DNA of 64,000 nt, taken from the NCBI GenBank assembly GCA_017456555.1, contig JAFTJF010000003.1, positions 1 through 64,000 of the forward strand. The letters run 5' to 3'. The DNA comes from Clostridia bacterium. GTDB lineage: Bacteria; Bacillota; Clostridia; TANB77; CAG-508. A program made the position numbers and the translations under genes. Positions 33,050 through 42,254 of this stretch are shown in pieces. The notes under the pieces are model-generated. The model made no database searches and had not been told where the DNA came from. It saw only the letters and a program-made list of their open reading frames with translations. Position 1 is the first letter of the stretch. Each line of letters starts with the position of its first letter.

Positions 33050-33955
33050 TTATTTTATTTCTTTATTTCTAATTTCATCTATAAAATCATAAAATCCGCT
33101 ATTTGAATTTGTTATAGTTAAAATTTTTTCATCATTTTGGTATAAAACTGCCTTATATTCTGTATCTGGATCTGATAAATATCTTTTTAAAGTACAACTA
33201 TCTATATCTTTAAAATCATAATATTCACTATTTCCAAATACAACTTTATAAAAACCTTGATTTTTTACAAAATATACTTTTTGCACAATTTGTTCTAACT
33301 CTTTTATAACACATACCAAGTAATAAATATCAAAAGCTACAAAAATTAAATTTACAAAAAATATTTCTTCATGAAAACTTTCTGATAATCCCACAAATAT
33401 AACTATTACCAAAAATGATAACAATGCCAAAATAAATAAATATCCAAATAATAAAGTTAATGATGGTTTTAGTTCTATAACCTCTTCACCATTTACAATT
33501 TTCTTATCTTCTTTTACCTTATTATTTCTTACTGCACTTTCAAATATTGCTTTTGCTGCTGGTAAAAATTCTTCTTCTTTTAATATAAATAATTTTCTAC
33601 CTTCTTCAAAAAATGTATACTCATTTTTTATTTCACATTTTCTACGATAATGTGAACCACTAATTGTTTTTTTAGGAACTCTTTTTTTCAATCTTTTATA
33701 TGAAATCTTATCCCATGAACATACATTTTCTTGACTCAAAAAATCTCTAAAAGTTATTCCTTCATTAGAAAAAATTATTTTTTGATTTATGTACGCAAGA
33801 AAATGATATATTCCTAAAATACCACATACAAAAGTTAATATTAATAAAAATAAAGATATCCCTTTAGTGCAAATTAGTAATAATATCAAAAAAAATGTTA
33901 AATATACAATTAGCCATCTTAAATGAATTTCTCTTTTTCCAATTTCTACTTCCAT
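33050..33955 (-). CDS. Multi-pass membrane protein of unknown function
   Basis: A 301-aa protein with two pairs of hydrophobic segments (~13-33/37-56 and ~165-190/195-215). The stretch after the first pair (IIFSNEGITFRDFLSQENVC) and the C-terminal part look like beta-rich, PH-like regions known in bacterial membrane proteins. It starts 3 bases after the stop of the next upstream gene, so the two are translated as an operon with tadA. No catalytic motif is seen. Confidence 0.7.
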   Translation of the reverse strand: MEVEIGKREIHLRWLIVYLTFFLILLLICTKGISLFLLILTFVCGILGIYHFLAYINQKIIFSNEGITFRDFLSQENVCSWDKISYKRLKKRVPKKTISGSHYRRKCEIKNEYTFFEEGRKLFILKEEEFLPAAKAIFESAVRNNKVKEDKKIVNGEEVIELKPSLTLLFGYLFILALLSFLVIVIFVGLSESFHEEIFFVNLIFVAFDIYYLVCVIKELEQIVQKVYFVKNQGFYKVVFGNSEYYDFKDIDSCTLKRYLSDPDTEYKAVLYQNDEKILTITNSNSGFYDFIDEIRNKEIK

Positions 33956-33958
33956 ATC

Positions 33959-34684
33959 TTAAATCCTCTTAAACACTACATTTGAAAAATCGGTTAATTC
34001 TCTATTTGAAGAACCGTCTTCAATCACTGTTTCTATTGGCATATCTAAATTTATTGTCCCTTTATAACTTACATCATCACTTGTTGTAATTATTATATCA
34101 AAACTCAAGTTAAACTGAATTTCTTCTAAATTTATTCCTAAATTTGATAATAATTTTCCATCATAAGTTATTTCTTCATCTTCATTAGAAATATAGGTTC
34201 CAAGCTCTTCTAAAGCGACTCTAAAAGCTAGTACACCTCCATTGTTTGATATTTCTAAAGATTTTAAATCATCAATTGCAGCACCAGTATAAGTTAATTC
34301 TGTGAATATATAGTCTTGCTCGCTATAGGTATATAGATTTGAAAGTTCACCAGTAGGTCTTAATACCTTTAATCTTCCCTTTGAAGGAATTTTATTTACC
34401 ACAAAATTTTCTATTTTTATTTCATTTATTGTTTGTTCATCTTCAAGCGTTTTATCAATATAAATATACAAATCATTAATTTGTGTAACATCAATATTCC
34501 ATATATTTTCAGGATCATCTACAACATGTCCATCAACAGTGCTAACCAAAAGAATTTTACCAATTGAAAATGGTAAAACTTTTTCTCCTTCAACATCATA
34601 TTTAAGCATTATTGATATTACAACCATTAGTAATGCTGATAAAAAGATTATAAACAAACATTTTTTAAGTAGATTTTTTTTCAC
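33959..34684 (-). CDS. Single-pass secreted/membrane protein, paralogue of 35398-36225
   Basis: A 241-aa protein with an N-terminal anchor (~9-27) and a beta-rich outer part. IGKILLVSTVDG...IDVTQINDLYIYID aligns with IGQIILYSSANA...IDISQFTDMSIYID of the 275-aa protein across the tRNA gene. No family was recognised and no enzyme motif is seen. Its start overlaps the end of tadA by 20 bases, an odd partner for an RNA-editing gene. Confidence 0.68.
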   Translation of the reverse strand: MKKNLLKKCLFIIFLSALLMVVISIMLKYDVEGEKVLPFSIGKILLVSTVDGHVVDDPENIWNIDVTQINDLYIYIDKTLEDEQTINEIKIENFVVNKIPSKGRLKVLRPTGELSNLYTYSEQDYIFTELTYTGAAIDDLKSLEISNNGGVLAFRVALEELGTYISNEDEEITYDGKLLSNLGINLEEIQFNLSFDIIITTSDDVSYKGTINLDMPIETVIEDGSSNRELTDFSNVVFKRI

Positions 34685-35138
34685 TCTTATTTCTCTCCCT
34701 TAAAAACTTAAAGAAACTTTTAAGTAATGTTTCACATTCTTCTTTTAATATATATTTTTCAACTTCTATTTTATGATTAAACTTATAATCTTCTAGTAAA
34801 TTTAAAACAGATCCGCAAGCACCTGTTTTTCCATCATCTGTTCCTATATATAATTTTTTTATTCTTGAATTTATTAATGCACCAGCGCACATTGAACATG
34901 GTTCAAGTGTTACATACATTTCGCAATCTAATAATCTCCACGCATCTAATTTTTTACATGCTTTTTTTATAGCCAAAAGTTCTGCATGGCAAGTTGAATC
35001 TTTTTTAGATTCTTTTGTATTATGAGCTCTCGCTATTATTTTTCCATCTTTTACTATTACAGCACCAACAGGAACTTCTTCCTTTTCTAAAGCTTTTTTT
35101 GCTTCTTTGAGTGCTTCTCTCATAAATTTTTCTTCCAT
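34665..35138 (-). CDS. tadA: tRNA-specific adenosine deaminase
   Basis: The 157-aa zinc deaminase makes inosine at the wobble base of tRNA-Arg(ACG). The zinc site is CHAELLAI (His51, Glu53) and PCSMCAGAL (Cys81, Cys84). The C-terminal helix is normal. AAGGAG lies upstream of the ATG. It lies just downstream of a tRNA-Arg gene (CCT anticodon, not its substrate) and overlaps the next gene. Confidence 0.95.
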   Translation of the reverse strand: MEEKFMREALKEAKKALEKEEVPVGAVIVKDGKIIARAHNTKESKKDSTCHAELLAIKKACKKLDAWRLLDCEMYVTLEPCSMCAGALINSRIKKLYIGTDDGKTGACGSVLNLLEDYKFNHKIEVEKYILKEECETLLKSFFKFLRERNKSEKKST

Positions 35139-35166
35139 ATGAGACTCCTTGTGATTTTAACAATTA

Positions 35167-35242
<76 letters not shown>

Positions 35243-35255
35243 ATTTGCATTTAAT

Positions 35256-35284
35256 ATTATATAAGAATTTATAATAAAAATCAA
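35256..35284 (-). promoter_or_regulatory. Promoter of tRNA-Arg
   Basis: TTGATT (complement of 35279-35284), 17 bases, TATAAT (complement of 35256-35261). The -35 box overlaps the last bases of the upstream terminator stem. Confidence 0.75.
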
Positions 35285-35334
35285 GCCTACTAGCTTTTAA
35301 GAACGTAATTTCGTTTTTAAAAATAGTAGACTTG
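35282..35334. terminator. Long hairpin after the 275-aa protein gene
   Basis: Outer stem CAAGYCTACTA/TAGTAGRCTTG and an inner AT-rich stem TTTTAAGAACG/CGTTTTTAAAA. T-rich sequence follows on both strands. On the minus strand it ends the 35398-36225 gene. Confidence 0.75.
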
Positions 35335-35397
35335 TTTTTTCTTTTTATTCATTAAATATTCGTATAAATTTACTCTAATTTAATTGTCAAAAAAATT

Positions 35398-36225
35398 TTA
35401 TTTATCCGAAACCTTTATAAAATTATATTCAGCACCTTCTGGTTTAAACATTTTTACAGCATAACCAGAATAAATTTCTTCTTCCTCTGTTAAATCAAGA
35501 TCTAATTCTAAATCACATACATATTTCTCGTTATAATTATTAGTTATATTTATAGAAAAGCTAATTTTGGTTTTTAAATCAGCTAAATTTATGTTAGCAT
35601 TTTTTAAAATAGATCCATCAAAATTTATTGTTCCAACTTCCCCACTTACTTCACAATTTGTTAAAATATTTTTGTTTATAAAACCTAAAGAAATTGGGTT
35701 TGAACAATCTGTATAAAACACATTTTCATCATAATTAGCTAAATCATTTTTAGGATTTGTATTTATTATAGAAAATAAAATACCATCTTGTTGCCAATTA
35801 CTTAATTCCACATATTTTCCTGTTTTTTTAGGATTTTTATAATTAAATATTTTTTCTCCATTTTCTGATGCACTTTCAATTTTTATATTAGTTATATACA
35901 ATTCATTTATTGTATTTTCTGGCTTTATTTCTTCAACTTTTCCCTTATTATCAATATAAATTGACATATCTGTAAATTGACTAATATCTATATTTTTAAG
36001 TTGTCCCTCACTATTATCTGTTGCATTTGCACTACTATATAAAATAATTTGTCCAATTCTAAAAAGTGGATTATTATTATTTTCAATAAGTTCAACAGAT
36101 TCTTCAGCATAGCGACTTCGTAATGTTTCTACTTCAAAAATATATTTATATCCAAAAATAGAAATTATGCATAAAATTATAATAATTATAATAGTTGATA
36201 TAAGATTAATCTTTCTTTTTTTCAA
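35398..36225 (-). CDS. Single-pass secreted/membrane protein, paralogue of 33959-34684
   Basis: A 275-aa protein with an N-terminal anchor (~7-26) and an outer beta-rich region that shares the IGQIILYSS...IDISQFTDMSIYID block with the 241-aa protein. It lies 17 bases after the glucosaminidase gene and is probably in its operon. Function is unknown; a wall-facing role is inferred from position. Confidence 0.68.
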   Translation of the reverse strand: MKKRKINLISTIIIIIILCIISIFGYKYIFEVETLRSRYAEESVELIENNNNPLFRIGQIILYSSANATDNSEGQLKNIDISQFTDMSIYIDNKGKVEEIKPENTINELYITNIKIESASENGEKIFNYKNPKKTGKYVELSNWQQDGILFSIINTNPKNDLANYDENVFYTDCSNPISLGFINKNILTNCEVSGEVGTINFDGSILKNANINLADLKTKISFSINITNNYNEKYVCDLELDLDLTEEEEIYSGYAVKMFKPEGAEYNFIKVSDK

Positions 36226-36242
36226 GATTTATCCTTCCTTTT

Positions 36243-37565
36243 TTATAAATTTTCATATAATGAAACCATTATATTGTATATTCTTGTTGCCCAATTTGTG
36301 TCACTTGCATATCTAATGTTTACACCAGCCAATGTTGCTCCATTATAATAAGTACCACTCGCTGTTTCTCCATCATATATTTCTGTTCCTGCTTCATTTA
36401 GATAATTTTTAACTAGAGATTTAGCAACAGTTTCAATTCCTTCTTCATAAGATTCAAATTCAAAAGAAGATTCATAAGCAGATGAATCATATGCTCCGTA
36501 TCCAAATAAATTTCTCTTTTCTTGAGCAATTGTTGAAGTTCCCCAATTGCTTTCATGCATTCCTAATGCTGCTAAGAAAATTCCATTTATATTGTATTTT
36601 TGTTCCATTTCAAAAAATACTTCAGCATTATTTTCGAAAATTTTATTGCTATCCGTATCAATTCCTGAAAGTACTTTTTTGAAATCATCTTTAGTAAGTC
36701 CACTTGGTTTATTTAGTAGCATTTCTGGTTTTATACTTATTTCTAATCTCTTTATTCTTGATTTTTCTGCAATTCCTGGTGTTACAGCCTCAGAAGTAAT
36801 ATATTCTGATTTTATATATCCCTCTAATCCATCAACTGATATTTTAGCCCATCCGTCATCTTCTTCTAAAATTATTACATTAATATGTTGATAAATATAA
36901 CAAATTAAATCATCTTCATTTTTTGAGCCATACATTTCTATTTCTTCTGTTGTATACATTACATCATCAATGTGTACTTGATTTTCTAATAAAAATTCTG
37001 ATGTACCAACTTCTATAATTTTTTCAACAGCCTCAACTTTTATTGTTTCACCAACAACACTTTCACTTATTAATTTTCCATTTTCATAAGTTAAAATTAC
37101 TGTTTGTTCTATTTTCCCAATTGTTCCTTCTTGGACAACAATTTGCTCATCTTTTGGTAGAAGATTTGTCTCAACATATTTTGTTTCAATTTCAACATCA
37201 ATTTCTCTATTTATAATATCCTTTTTAGTAAAGTCGCTTATATTTTCTGATATTGTATCAATTATATTTATTGCATTTTTATTTGCCTCAAACGTATCAA
37301 TTGCGATTCTTTCATCTTCTGAAGATGCAAAAATATAATTTCCTTTAACTGTCATCATAAATAATATTATAAATAGTACTCCTATTATTGCACCAATAGC
37401 ATTAAATCTATGATCTACAACATATATTCTATTAAATTTTATTTCTTCTTTTTCATTTGGTAGAACTTTTGCTTCAGCTCTACCATATCTAATATCTTGA
37501 ACTTCTTTAAAAAGGTTGGAAAGTCTTGCTACATCTGCTTTATAATCATTATTATTTTTATTCAT
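36243..37565 (-). CDS. Membrane-anchored cell-wall hydrolase (SH3 + glucosaminidase domain)
   Basis: A 440-aa protein. A cytoplasmic head (~1-55), one membrane segment (~56-78), an outer linker (~80-215), an SH3-type wall-binding domain (~220-275, EDDGWAKISVDGLEGYIKSEY) and a C-terminal glucosaminidase-like domain (~300-440) with the catalytic-type Glu in LAALGMHESNWGTS and NLFGYGAYD. It should cut the sugar chain of peptidoglycan. The inside-out topology with an anchored enzyme resembles the wall hydrolases that accompany Gram-positive type IV secretion systems (VirB1/CwlT-like), and the locus at 38-60 kb starts next door. GGGAGG lies upstream. Confidence 0.82.
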   Translation of the reverse strand: MNKNNNDYKADVARLSNLFKEVQDIRYGRAEAKVLPNEKEEIKFNRIYVVDHRFNAIGAIIGVLFIILFMMTVKGNYIFASSEDERIAIDTFEANKNAINIIDTISENISDFTKKDIINREIDVEIETKYVETNLLPKDEQIVVQEGTIGKIEQTVILTYENGKLISESVVGETIKVEAVEKIIEVGTSEFLLENQVHIDDVMYTTEEIEMYGSKNEDDLICYIYQHINVIILEEDDGWAKISVDGLEGYIKSEYITSEAVTPGIAEKSRIKRLEISIKPEMLLNKPSGLTKDDFKKVLSGIDTDSNKIFENNAEVFFEMEQKYNINGIFLAALGMHESNWGTSTIAQEKRNLFGYGAYDSSAYESSFEFESYEEGIETVAKSLVKNYLNEAGTEIYDGETASGTYYNGATLAGVNIRYASDTNWATRIYNIMVSLYENL

Positions 37566-37715
37566 TTTTACTTTCCTCCCTTCTAAAAATTTTTATAATA
37601 TGCCTTTCATATCATAGTATCTTATTATACAAATATATTGTATAATATAAAAAAATTGTTATCAATAGTTTTTTATGGTAAACTGATTACATTTTTATTA
37701 CAAAAACTTAATATC

Positions 37716-37744
37716 TTGCAATTTGAATCAAAACCTTATATAAT
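37716..37744 (+). promoter_or_regulatory. Promoter of the 58-aa gene
   Basis: TTGCAA (37716-37721), 17 bases, TATAAT (37739-37744), 30 bases before the start codon. It faces away from the hydrolase promoter. Confidence 0.75.
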
Positions 37745-37774
37745 AAATTTAATAAAATTAACGAGGTAAAAGAT

Positions 37775-37951
37775 ATGGAAATGATTTATATTCATTTATT
37801 AATTGGTGTTTTAGTTATTGTAGGCTTATTCACATATTGGGGGAAAGCCACTGGATGGTATAAAGAAGGTGGACTTATGTATGAACTTTGGCAAAAATTA
37901 AAGAAAAAAGATAACACTGATGATACAGACGATATAGACCAAAATAAATAA
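37775..37951 (+). CDS. Small single-pass membrane protein
   Basis: A 58-aa protein starting MEMIYIHLLIGVLVIVG, with one membrane segment (~4-22), an aromatic patch (GWYKEGGLMYELWQK) and an acidic tail (DDTDDIDQ). CGAGG lies 8-9 nt before the ATG and a strong promoter precedes it. It is the only plus-strand gene at the edge of the secretion locus. No family was recognised; its size and shape resemble regulatory or lysis-type small membrane proteins, without proof. Confidence 0.62.
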   Translation: MEMIYIHLLIGVLVIVGLFTYWGKATGWYKEGGLMYELWQKLKKKDNTDDTDDIDQNK

Positions 37952-38017
37952 TTTAACTTTTTTCAAAACATGAAAATAGCATTCTTTTAAATTATTTTAA
38001 CATAATCTCAAAAAAAT

Positions 38018-38051
38018 AAAGCTCTAAGATATCCTTTCATCTTAAAGCTTT
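38018..38051 (-). terminator. Terminator of the secretion operon
   Basis: AAAGCTTTAAGAT/ATCTTAGAGCTTT (one mismatch) with an 8-base loop; TTTTTTT follows on the minus strand. It lies 12 bases past the last gene of the locus. Confidence 0.82.
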
Positions 38052-38063
38052 TCTTTATATTAT

Positions 38064-39035
38064 TTATTCTTGTACACTAACTTCCATACTAAATTTAGCA
38101 ATTGCATTATCAATTTCAGATTGTATTACAGACTCTTCAACATCTTCAGTTCCAGAATATTGTTCCATAACTCTTATTGATGAAAATAATATACTAGAAG
38201 AATTATCACCGTCATCAACAAACTTCTTAAAAGTAAATGTTACTGTATCAGATGCTCCTGGTTTTAAAACAATATCATTAAGTTCTGAACGACTTCTCGT
38301 TTCATTTGGTAGTGTTAATAAAACTTCATCTGTTTCTTGTCCATCTGCAATTACAATAGTATAATTAGATCTGTTTGTAAATTTCACTTTATATGTTTCT
38401 ATACTATAATTTACAACCTTATCAACAACATCTATTTTTAAATATTCATTTTCTGATATGTTTTTTATATCTGTATGGTATATATAATTACCAACATTCA
38501 TTTCAATACCTTCATCACCTCTATAAAAAGTAATGTTTTCTGATGTGTAATTATATGTTGAATTTGTTAATCCTGTAGCTAACAAATCATCTGTATATTT
38601 TACTTCATATATATACATAGTTTTTCCACCATACTCTGTAGATGAATAGTTTTGTAAAGAGTATTCTTTTGGAGTTGGCATTTTTGTATATACATAAGAC
38701 ATATATTTTTCTATGTTATTATCGAACTCATATTCTTTACAGTCATCTGATAGCATCTCAAATGCTTTATCAAACTCTCCATCATTACAGTATGTAACAT
38801 ATTCATCAATCATTTCTTCAATATTTTTTTGCATAGATGAAGAAGCAACTTTTGAATTATTTATAACTGCAGTATGGGGTTCATATGTTGTTTCACCAAC
38901 ATAGTCATTTGTCGTATTTGCTAATATTTTATTTATAAAATATATTATTGCCCATATTATAACTATTACAAATAATATTCTTCTGTACTTTCTAAAAAAA
39001 CGTCTAAATTTTAACCTAAATTCTGTAAAATTCAT
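38064..39035 (-). CDS. VirB8/TcpC-like membrane protein
   Basis: A 323-aa protein: basic cytoplasmic start, one membrane segment (~18-38), then an outer NTF2-like domain (~65-190, DEYVTYCNDGEFDKAFEMLS...) and a second beta-rich domain (~200-320). VirB8 and its Gram-positive form TcpC have one or two NTF2-like domains outside the membrane and hold the secretion channel together. The segment aligns with the next upstream protein (YCNDGEFDKAFEMLSDDCK against AIETKKYEDAYEMLYDEFK), so they are tandem paralogues. Family assignment rests on fold pattern and context. Confidence 0.6.
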   Translation of the reverse strand: MNFTEFRLKFRRFFRKYRRILFVIVIIWAIIYFINKILANTTNDYVGETTYEPHTAVINNSKVASSSMQKNIEEMIDEYVTYCNDGEFDKAFEMLSDDCKEYEFDNNIEKYMSYVYTKMPTPKEYSLQNYSSTEYGGKTMYIYEVKYTDDLLATGLTNSTYNYTSENITFYRGDEGIEMNVGNYIYHTDIKNISENEYLKIDVVDKVVNYSIETYKVKFTNRSNYTIVIADGQETDEVLLTLPNETRSRSELNDIVLKPGASDTVTFTFKKFVDDGDNSSSILFSSIRVMEQYSGTEDVEESVIQSEIDNAIAKFSMEVSVQE

Positions 39036-39050
39036 GTTTTTATTTCCTTT

Positions 39051-39566
39051 CTATATAACTGAGAATGATAAAACAAAATCATTTAAATCATTTTCTTTAA
39101 CAACAAAATTCATTTCAATAGCAGAATTACTACTTCCAAGAACGTCACTAATTGTAGTCCACAAAACATATACGTCTCCATTTCTTTCGCAGTTTGTATG
39201 CTCCATTAAAATAAATGTTGGAAATTTTTCTTTTACATATGTTTCAAAGCTTTCTAACGTTGGAAAATAATTTGTTTTAAATTCATCATAAAGCATTTCA
39301 TAAGCGTCTTCATATTTTTTGGTTTCTATTGCTTCTGTAAATTTTGAAACATAATATTCCATTCTTTCTCTTTCATTTTTTTCAGATAATTCAATTACTT
39401 CTAAATTCGAAATTCTATTTTCGATAACCAATTGAACTTCCTCGTTTGTCATTTCATCATAATCAATTACTTCTTCTTTTTCTCTTGTACTAAAAGCAAT
39501 TAATGCAAGAAGTATTACTACAACTAATCCGACTGCAATAAACCTATTATCTTGTTTCTTTCTCAT
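39051..39566 (-). CDS. Short VirB8-like membrane protein
   Basis: A 171-aa protein with one membrane segment (~9-26), a helical stalk and a single NTF2-like domain (~65-170: KFTEAIETKKYEDAYEML, then ESFETYVKEKFP). It is the shorter tandem paralogue of the 323-aa protein. 15 bases separate the two genes. AAAGGA precedes the ATG. Confidence 0.58.
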   Translation of the reverse strand: MRKKQDNRFIAVGLVVVILLALIAFSTREKEEVIDYDEMTNEEVQLVIENRISNLEVIELSEKNERERMEYYVSKFTEAIETKKYEDAYEMLYDEFKTNYFPTLESFETYVKEKFPTFILMEHTNCERNGDVYVLWTTISDVLGSSNSAIEMNFVVKENDLNDFVLSFSVI

Positions 39567-39585
39567 ACACTAATCCTTTCTTATT

Positions 39586-41934
39586 TTAACCATTTGCTCC
39601 TGTTGTATCGTAATATTGACTATCAGCGTTACTTTGAGCTTCCATAACATCAGTTATGCTTACTCTTTTTCCTGTTACTTTTCTAAATGTTTCTTGCCTA
39701 AATCTTTCTTGTTCACCATTTAATTGTCCATAGTTATTTTCTTGTTCCATGTATTGAGCTCCACGTTGAGCATTCTTATAATCATTTAACGCATTATATA
39801 AACTGTTTCCTGCTGCATTTTCTTTTCCAAACAAATCTAGTACCATCTTTCTAGTATTATAATTTGCACCAGTTCCTTTTACTTGTCCATCTAACAATGT
39901 TAATAAGTGTGCTTGTAAAGCTTTTGCATCTGCTTGTTCTTGATCAGTTAGTTCATATTGCTTATCACCAACTTCTTTTTCTCCATTTTGTTCATCAGCC
40001 ATTCTCTTTTCATCTAGCATTGCCATTTGAATCATCTTTAATACTTCTTCTTTCGTTTTATCAATCTTGCTCTTTGAAGAATTAGATTCCATATGGTTTA
40101 ATACTTCCATCATTTCAGACAATTCCATTTTGCTTACATCTTCTGCAATTCTTTTTTCAATATTCTTCATTCTCTCCGTTAAATCTTTGTTTTCTTTTTG
40201 TAAACCATCTTTTTGTTCTTGTAATTCAGCTCTCTTATCCAAACTTTCATAAAGAGAAATATGTTCGTCTTTTAACGCTTTTTCTCTAGCAAGAGCTCTT
40301 CGTCTAGTTTCTTCATCTTGAGATTTTTTCTTTTCTCTTATATCTGCCCATTCAGCTTCAAATGCTTTTAATGCATCTTCTGTGGTTTGATCTGGTTGTT
40401 TCTTTAATGTTCTTGCTTGAGAATTTATTGTATTGTTTATATTGTTTAAATTTTCATTTACTTGTTCCATATTGTGAGCATTTTCACCAAGCTGACTTTC
40501 AACTTCTTTATATTCGCTATCATTTTCTTTTAAATATTCTCTGGCTTGATCAGCAGCTTCATTTGTCATTCCACTCTCAGATGATTCAAAAAATGCACCA
40601 GTTCCTTTACTCATTGCATCTCCAACACCTATTGCTTGCATTATTCCAGACGATCCAGTTGCATAAGACATTGCAAATCCCATCATTGCTAAAGTCTTTG
40701 GTAAATATCGTTTATTCATATCTACAAGTTTGCGAACTTTATCTCCATGTTTATTCATGAAGTTACCTTTTAATGTTTTGGCTTTACTTATTCCCCTACC
40801 AAGTTTCGAATCTCCAAAAGCTGCTTTCGAATTTTTAACTACATTTTTTCCAGTTGTCATAGCATTTTTAAATTTATCTGAATTAACCATTTTCCCAAGA
40901 CCAGTCTGGTCAAATTTTTCTTTAACTTTATTGAACTTTTCTGTTTCTCCCAAAGCTTTAGCCCATTTTGTTGGCATACCATGAACCTTATTCATAAATC
41001 CAGCTGCTTTAGTTCCAAGTTGCGCACCTTTTTTCATAGTATTTAATGCAGCTAATCCTACTGCAGCTCCTGCTGCCATAGAAGTTTTGCTTGAATCATC
41101 TTGGAAATTAAAGATTTTTCTTATTATTTTTTCTCCATCATTTACGAATTTCAAACACAATATAACTAAAATAGCATTTATAATTTCGTTATATTCACCA
41201 GTTATAACATTTCCAAATGCTTCTAACCACGAATTTGTTGTTGTTAATAGTGACATTGCTGTATTAACAAAAGCCATATATAATAAAACATGGAATGGTT
41301 GAATTAAAATTGTATAAACAAATTCTTTTAACCATGCATCTAATGCTTGCGCTTTACCATCTCCCATTTTGTCTATTGAATATGTAATAGAAATTAATGG
41401 TGAAATTATAATCAAAAATGCAACTTTTAGCATACGGTTTATATATGCAAGGAAAAATGCTAATGTTTGGAAAACAATCATACATAAAGCCACAACCGCA
41501 ACCAAGCTTCCCATTCCTATTCCTAAAGAAGCTTGTAAGGCCATTTTTCCAATAATACCTTCCATATCTGTATATGCTACATCTCTTAAGAAACGTACAA
41601 TTGTGTTATTTGCTTCCAAAGTAAATATTATAATATATTGTAATACATAAATTAATATTAAACTGCAAATCCAATCAAATAACATTTTTTTATATTTTGC
41701 TTTTTCATCAGCAACTGTTGATAAAGCCATTCTTATACCAACATATATTAAAATACAAGCTAATATTATAGTTGCAATATTTCTAAGAGTATAAAACCAT
41801 GTTGCTACACTTATTCTCATATTATTAACTATATTATCAGTTGTAAGATCTTGCAGAAATCCACCATTGGATATATCAAAAAAGTTAACATCAATTATTT
41901 TGTATTTATTAAAAAATATGTCAAATGGAGTCAT
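39586..41934 (-). CDS. VirB6/TrbL-like polytopic protein, main part of a frameshifted gene
   Basis: 782 aa in this frame. It opens at MTPFDIFFNKYKIIDVNFFD, which in the next upstream paralogue is an internal position, so the true start lies further upstream (see 41996-42226). About six membrane segments in the first 300 residues carry the shared blocks LIYVGIRMALSTVA, KKMLFDWICSL and SIDKMGDGKAQALDAWLKEF. The rest (~300-782) is a charged, helical cytoplasmic tail. It should form part of the inner membrane channel. Joining the frames gives about 879 aa. Confidence 0.8.
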   Translation of the reverse strand: MTPFDIFFNKYKIIDVNFFDISNGGFLQDLTTDNIVNNMRISVATWFYTLRNIATIILACILIYVGIRMALSTVADEKAKYKKMLFDWICSLILIYVLQYIIIFTLEANNTIVRFLRDVAYTDMEGIIGKMALQASLGIGMGSLVAVVALCMIVFQTLAFFLAYINRMLKVAFLIIISPLISITYSIDKMGDGKAQALDAWLKEFVYTILIQPFHVLLYMAFVNTAMSLLTTTNSWLEAFGNVITGEYNEIINAILVILCLKFVNDGEKIIRKIFNFQDDSSKTSMAAGAAVGLAALNTMKKGAQLGTKAAGFMNKVHGMPTKWAKALGETEKFNKVKEKFDQTGLGKMVNSDKFKNAMTTGKNVVKNSKAAFGDSKLGRGISKAKTLKGNFMNKHGDKVRKLVDMNKRYLPKTLAMMGFAMSYATGSSGIMQAIGVGDAMSKGTGAFFESSESGMTNEAADQAREYLKENDSEYKEVESQLGENAHNMEQVNENLNNINNTINSQARTLKKQPDQTTEDALKAFEAEWADIREKKKSQDEETRRRALAREKALKDEHISLYESLDKRAELQEQKDGLQKENKDLTERMKNIEKRIAEDVSKMELSEMMEVLNHMESNSSKSKIDKTKEEVLKMIQMAMLDEKRMADEQNGEKEVGDKQYELTDQEQADAKALQAHLLTLLDGQVKGTGANYNTRKMVLDLFGKENAAGNSLYNALNDYKNAQRGAQYMEQENNYGQLNGEQERFRQETFRKVTGKRVSITDVMEAQSNADSQYYDTTGANG

Positions 41935-41995
41935 TGGTTTTCCACCAGACCAGTCGAAAAATGGGTCTTCACTTATTCCACACGATTCAGCAAGG

Positions 41996-42226
41996 CTATC
42001 TGTAAGAATATTCCAAGCTGTTATTATTATAGTTGTTGCTTGAATTCTTAGAAGCCATAATTTTATCGAAACTATGCCGACCCATTAATCCTGTAATTCT
42101 ATTAACCCATGATTCAGCATCCATTTCTATGTCAAGAGCATAACTAACAGAGCTTGAGAAAGTGAACTCAAACATTATTACTAGTATTATTAAAATTATT
42201 AGTATTTTACTCATAATTTTTTTCAC
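41996..42226 (-). pseudogene. 5' fragment of the frameshifted VirB6/TrbL-like gene
   Basis: From a GTG with GGAGG 9 nt upstream, it encodes a signal peptide (ending VSYALDIEMD) and the start of a mature protein, then runs out of frame at a GGG (complement of 42081-42083). Dropping one G continues as MVGIVSIKLWLLRIQATTII and joins MTPFDIFFN in the 39586-41934 frame. The combined span is 2641 bases, one more than a multiple of three. Either the gene is broken, expressed by frameshifting, or this is one wrong base. Confidence 0.75.
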
Positions 42227-42254
42227 AACTGTTTTCCTCCAAACTTTTTCACCT

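Noticed and set aside
39586-41934. Independent gene starting at the internal ATG (MTPFDIFFN)
   Set aside because: No ribosome site precedes it, and the intact paralogue has the same block about 110 residues inside the protein after a signal peptide. The frameshift explanation fits both length and sequence.
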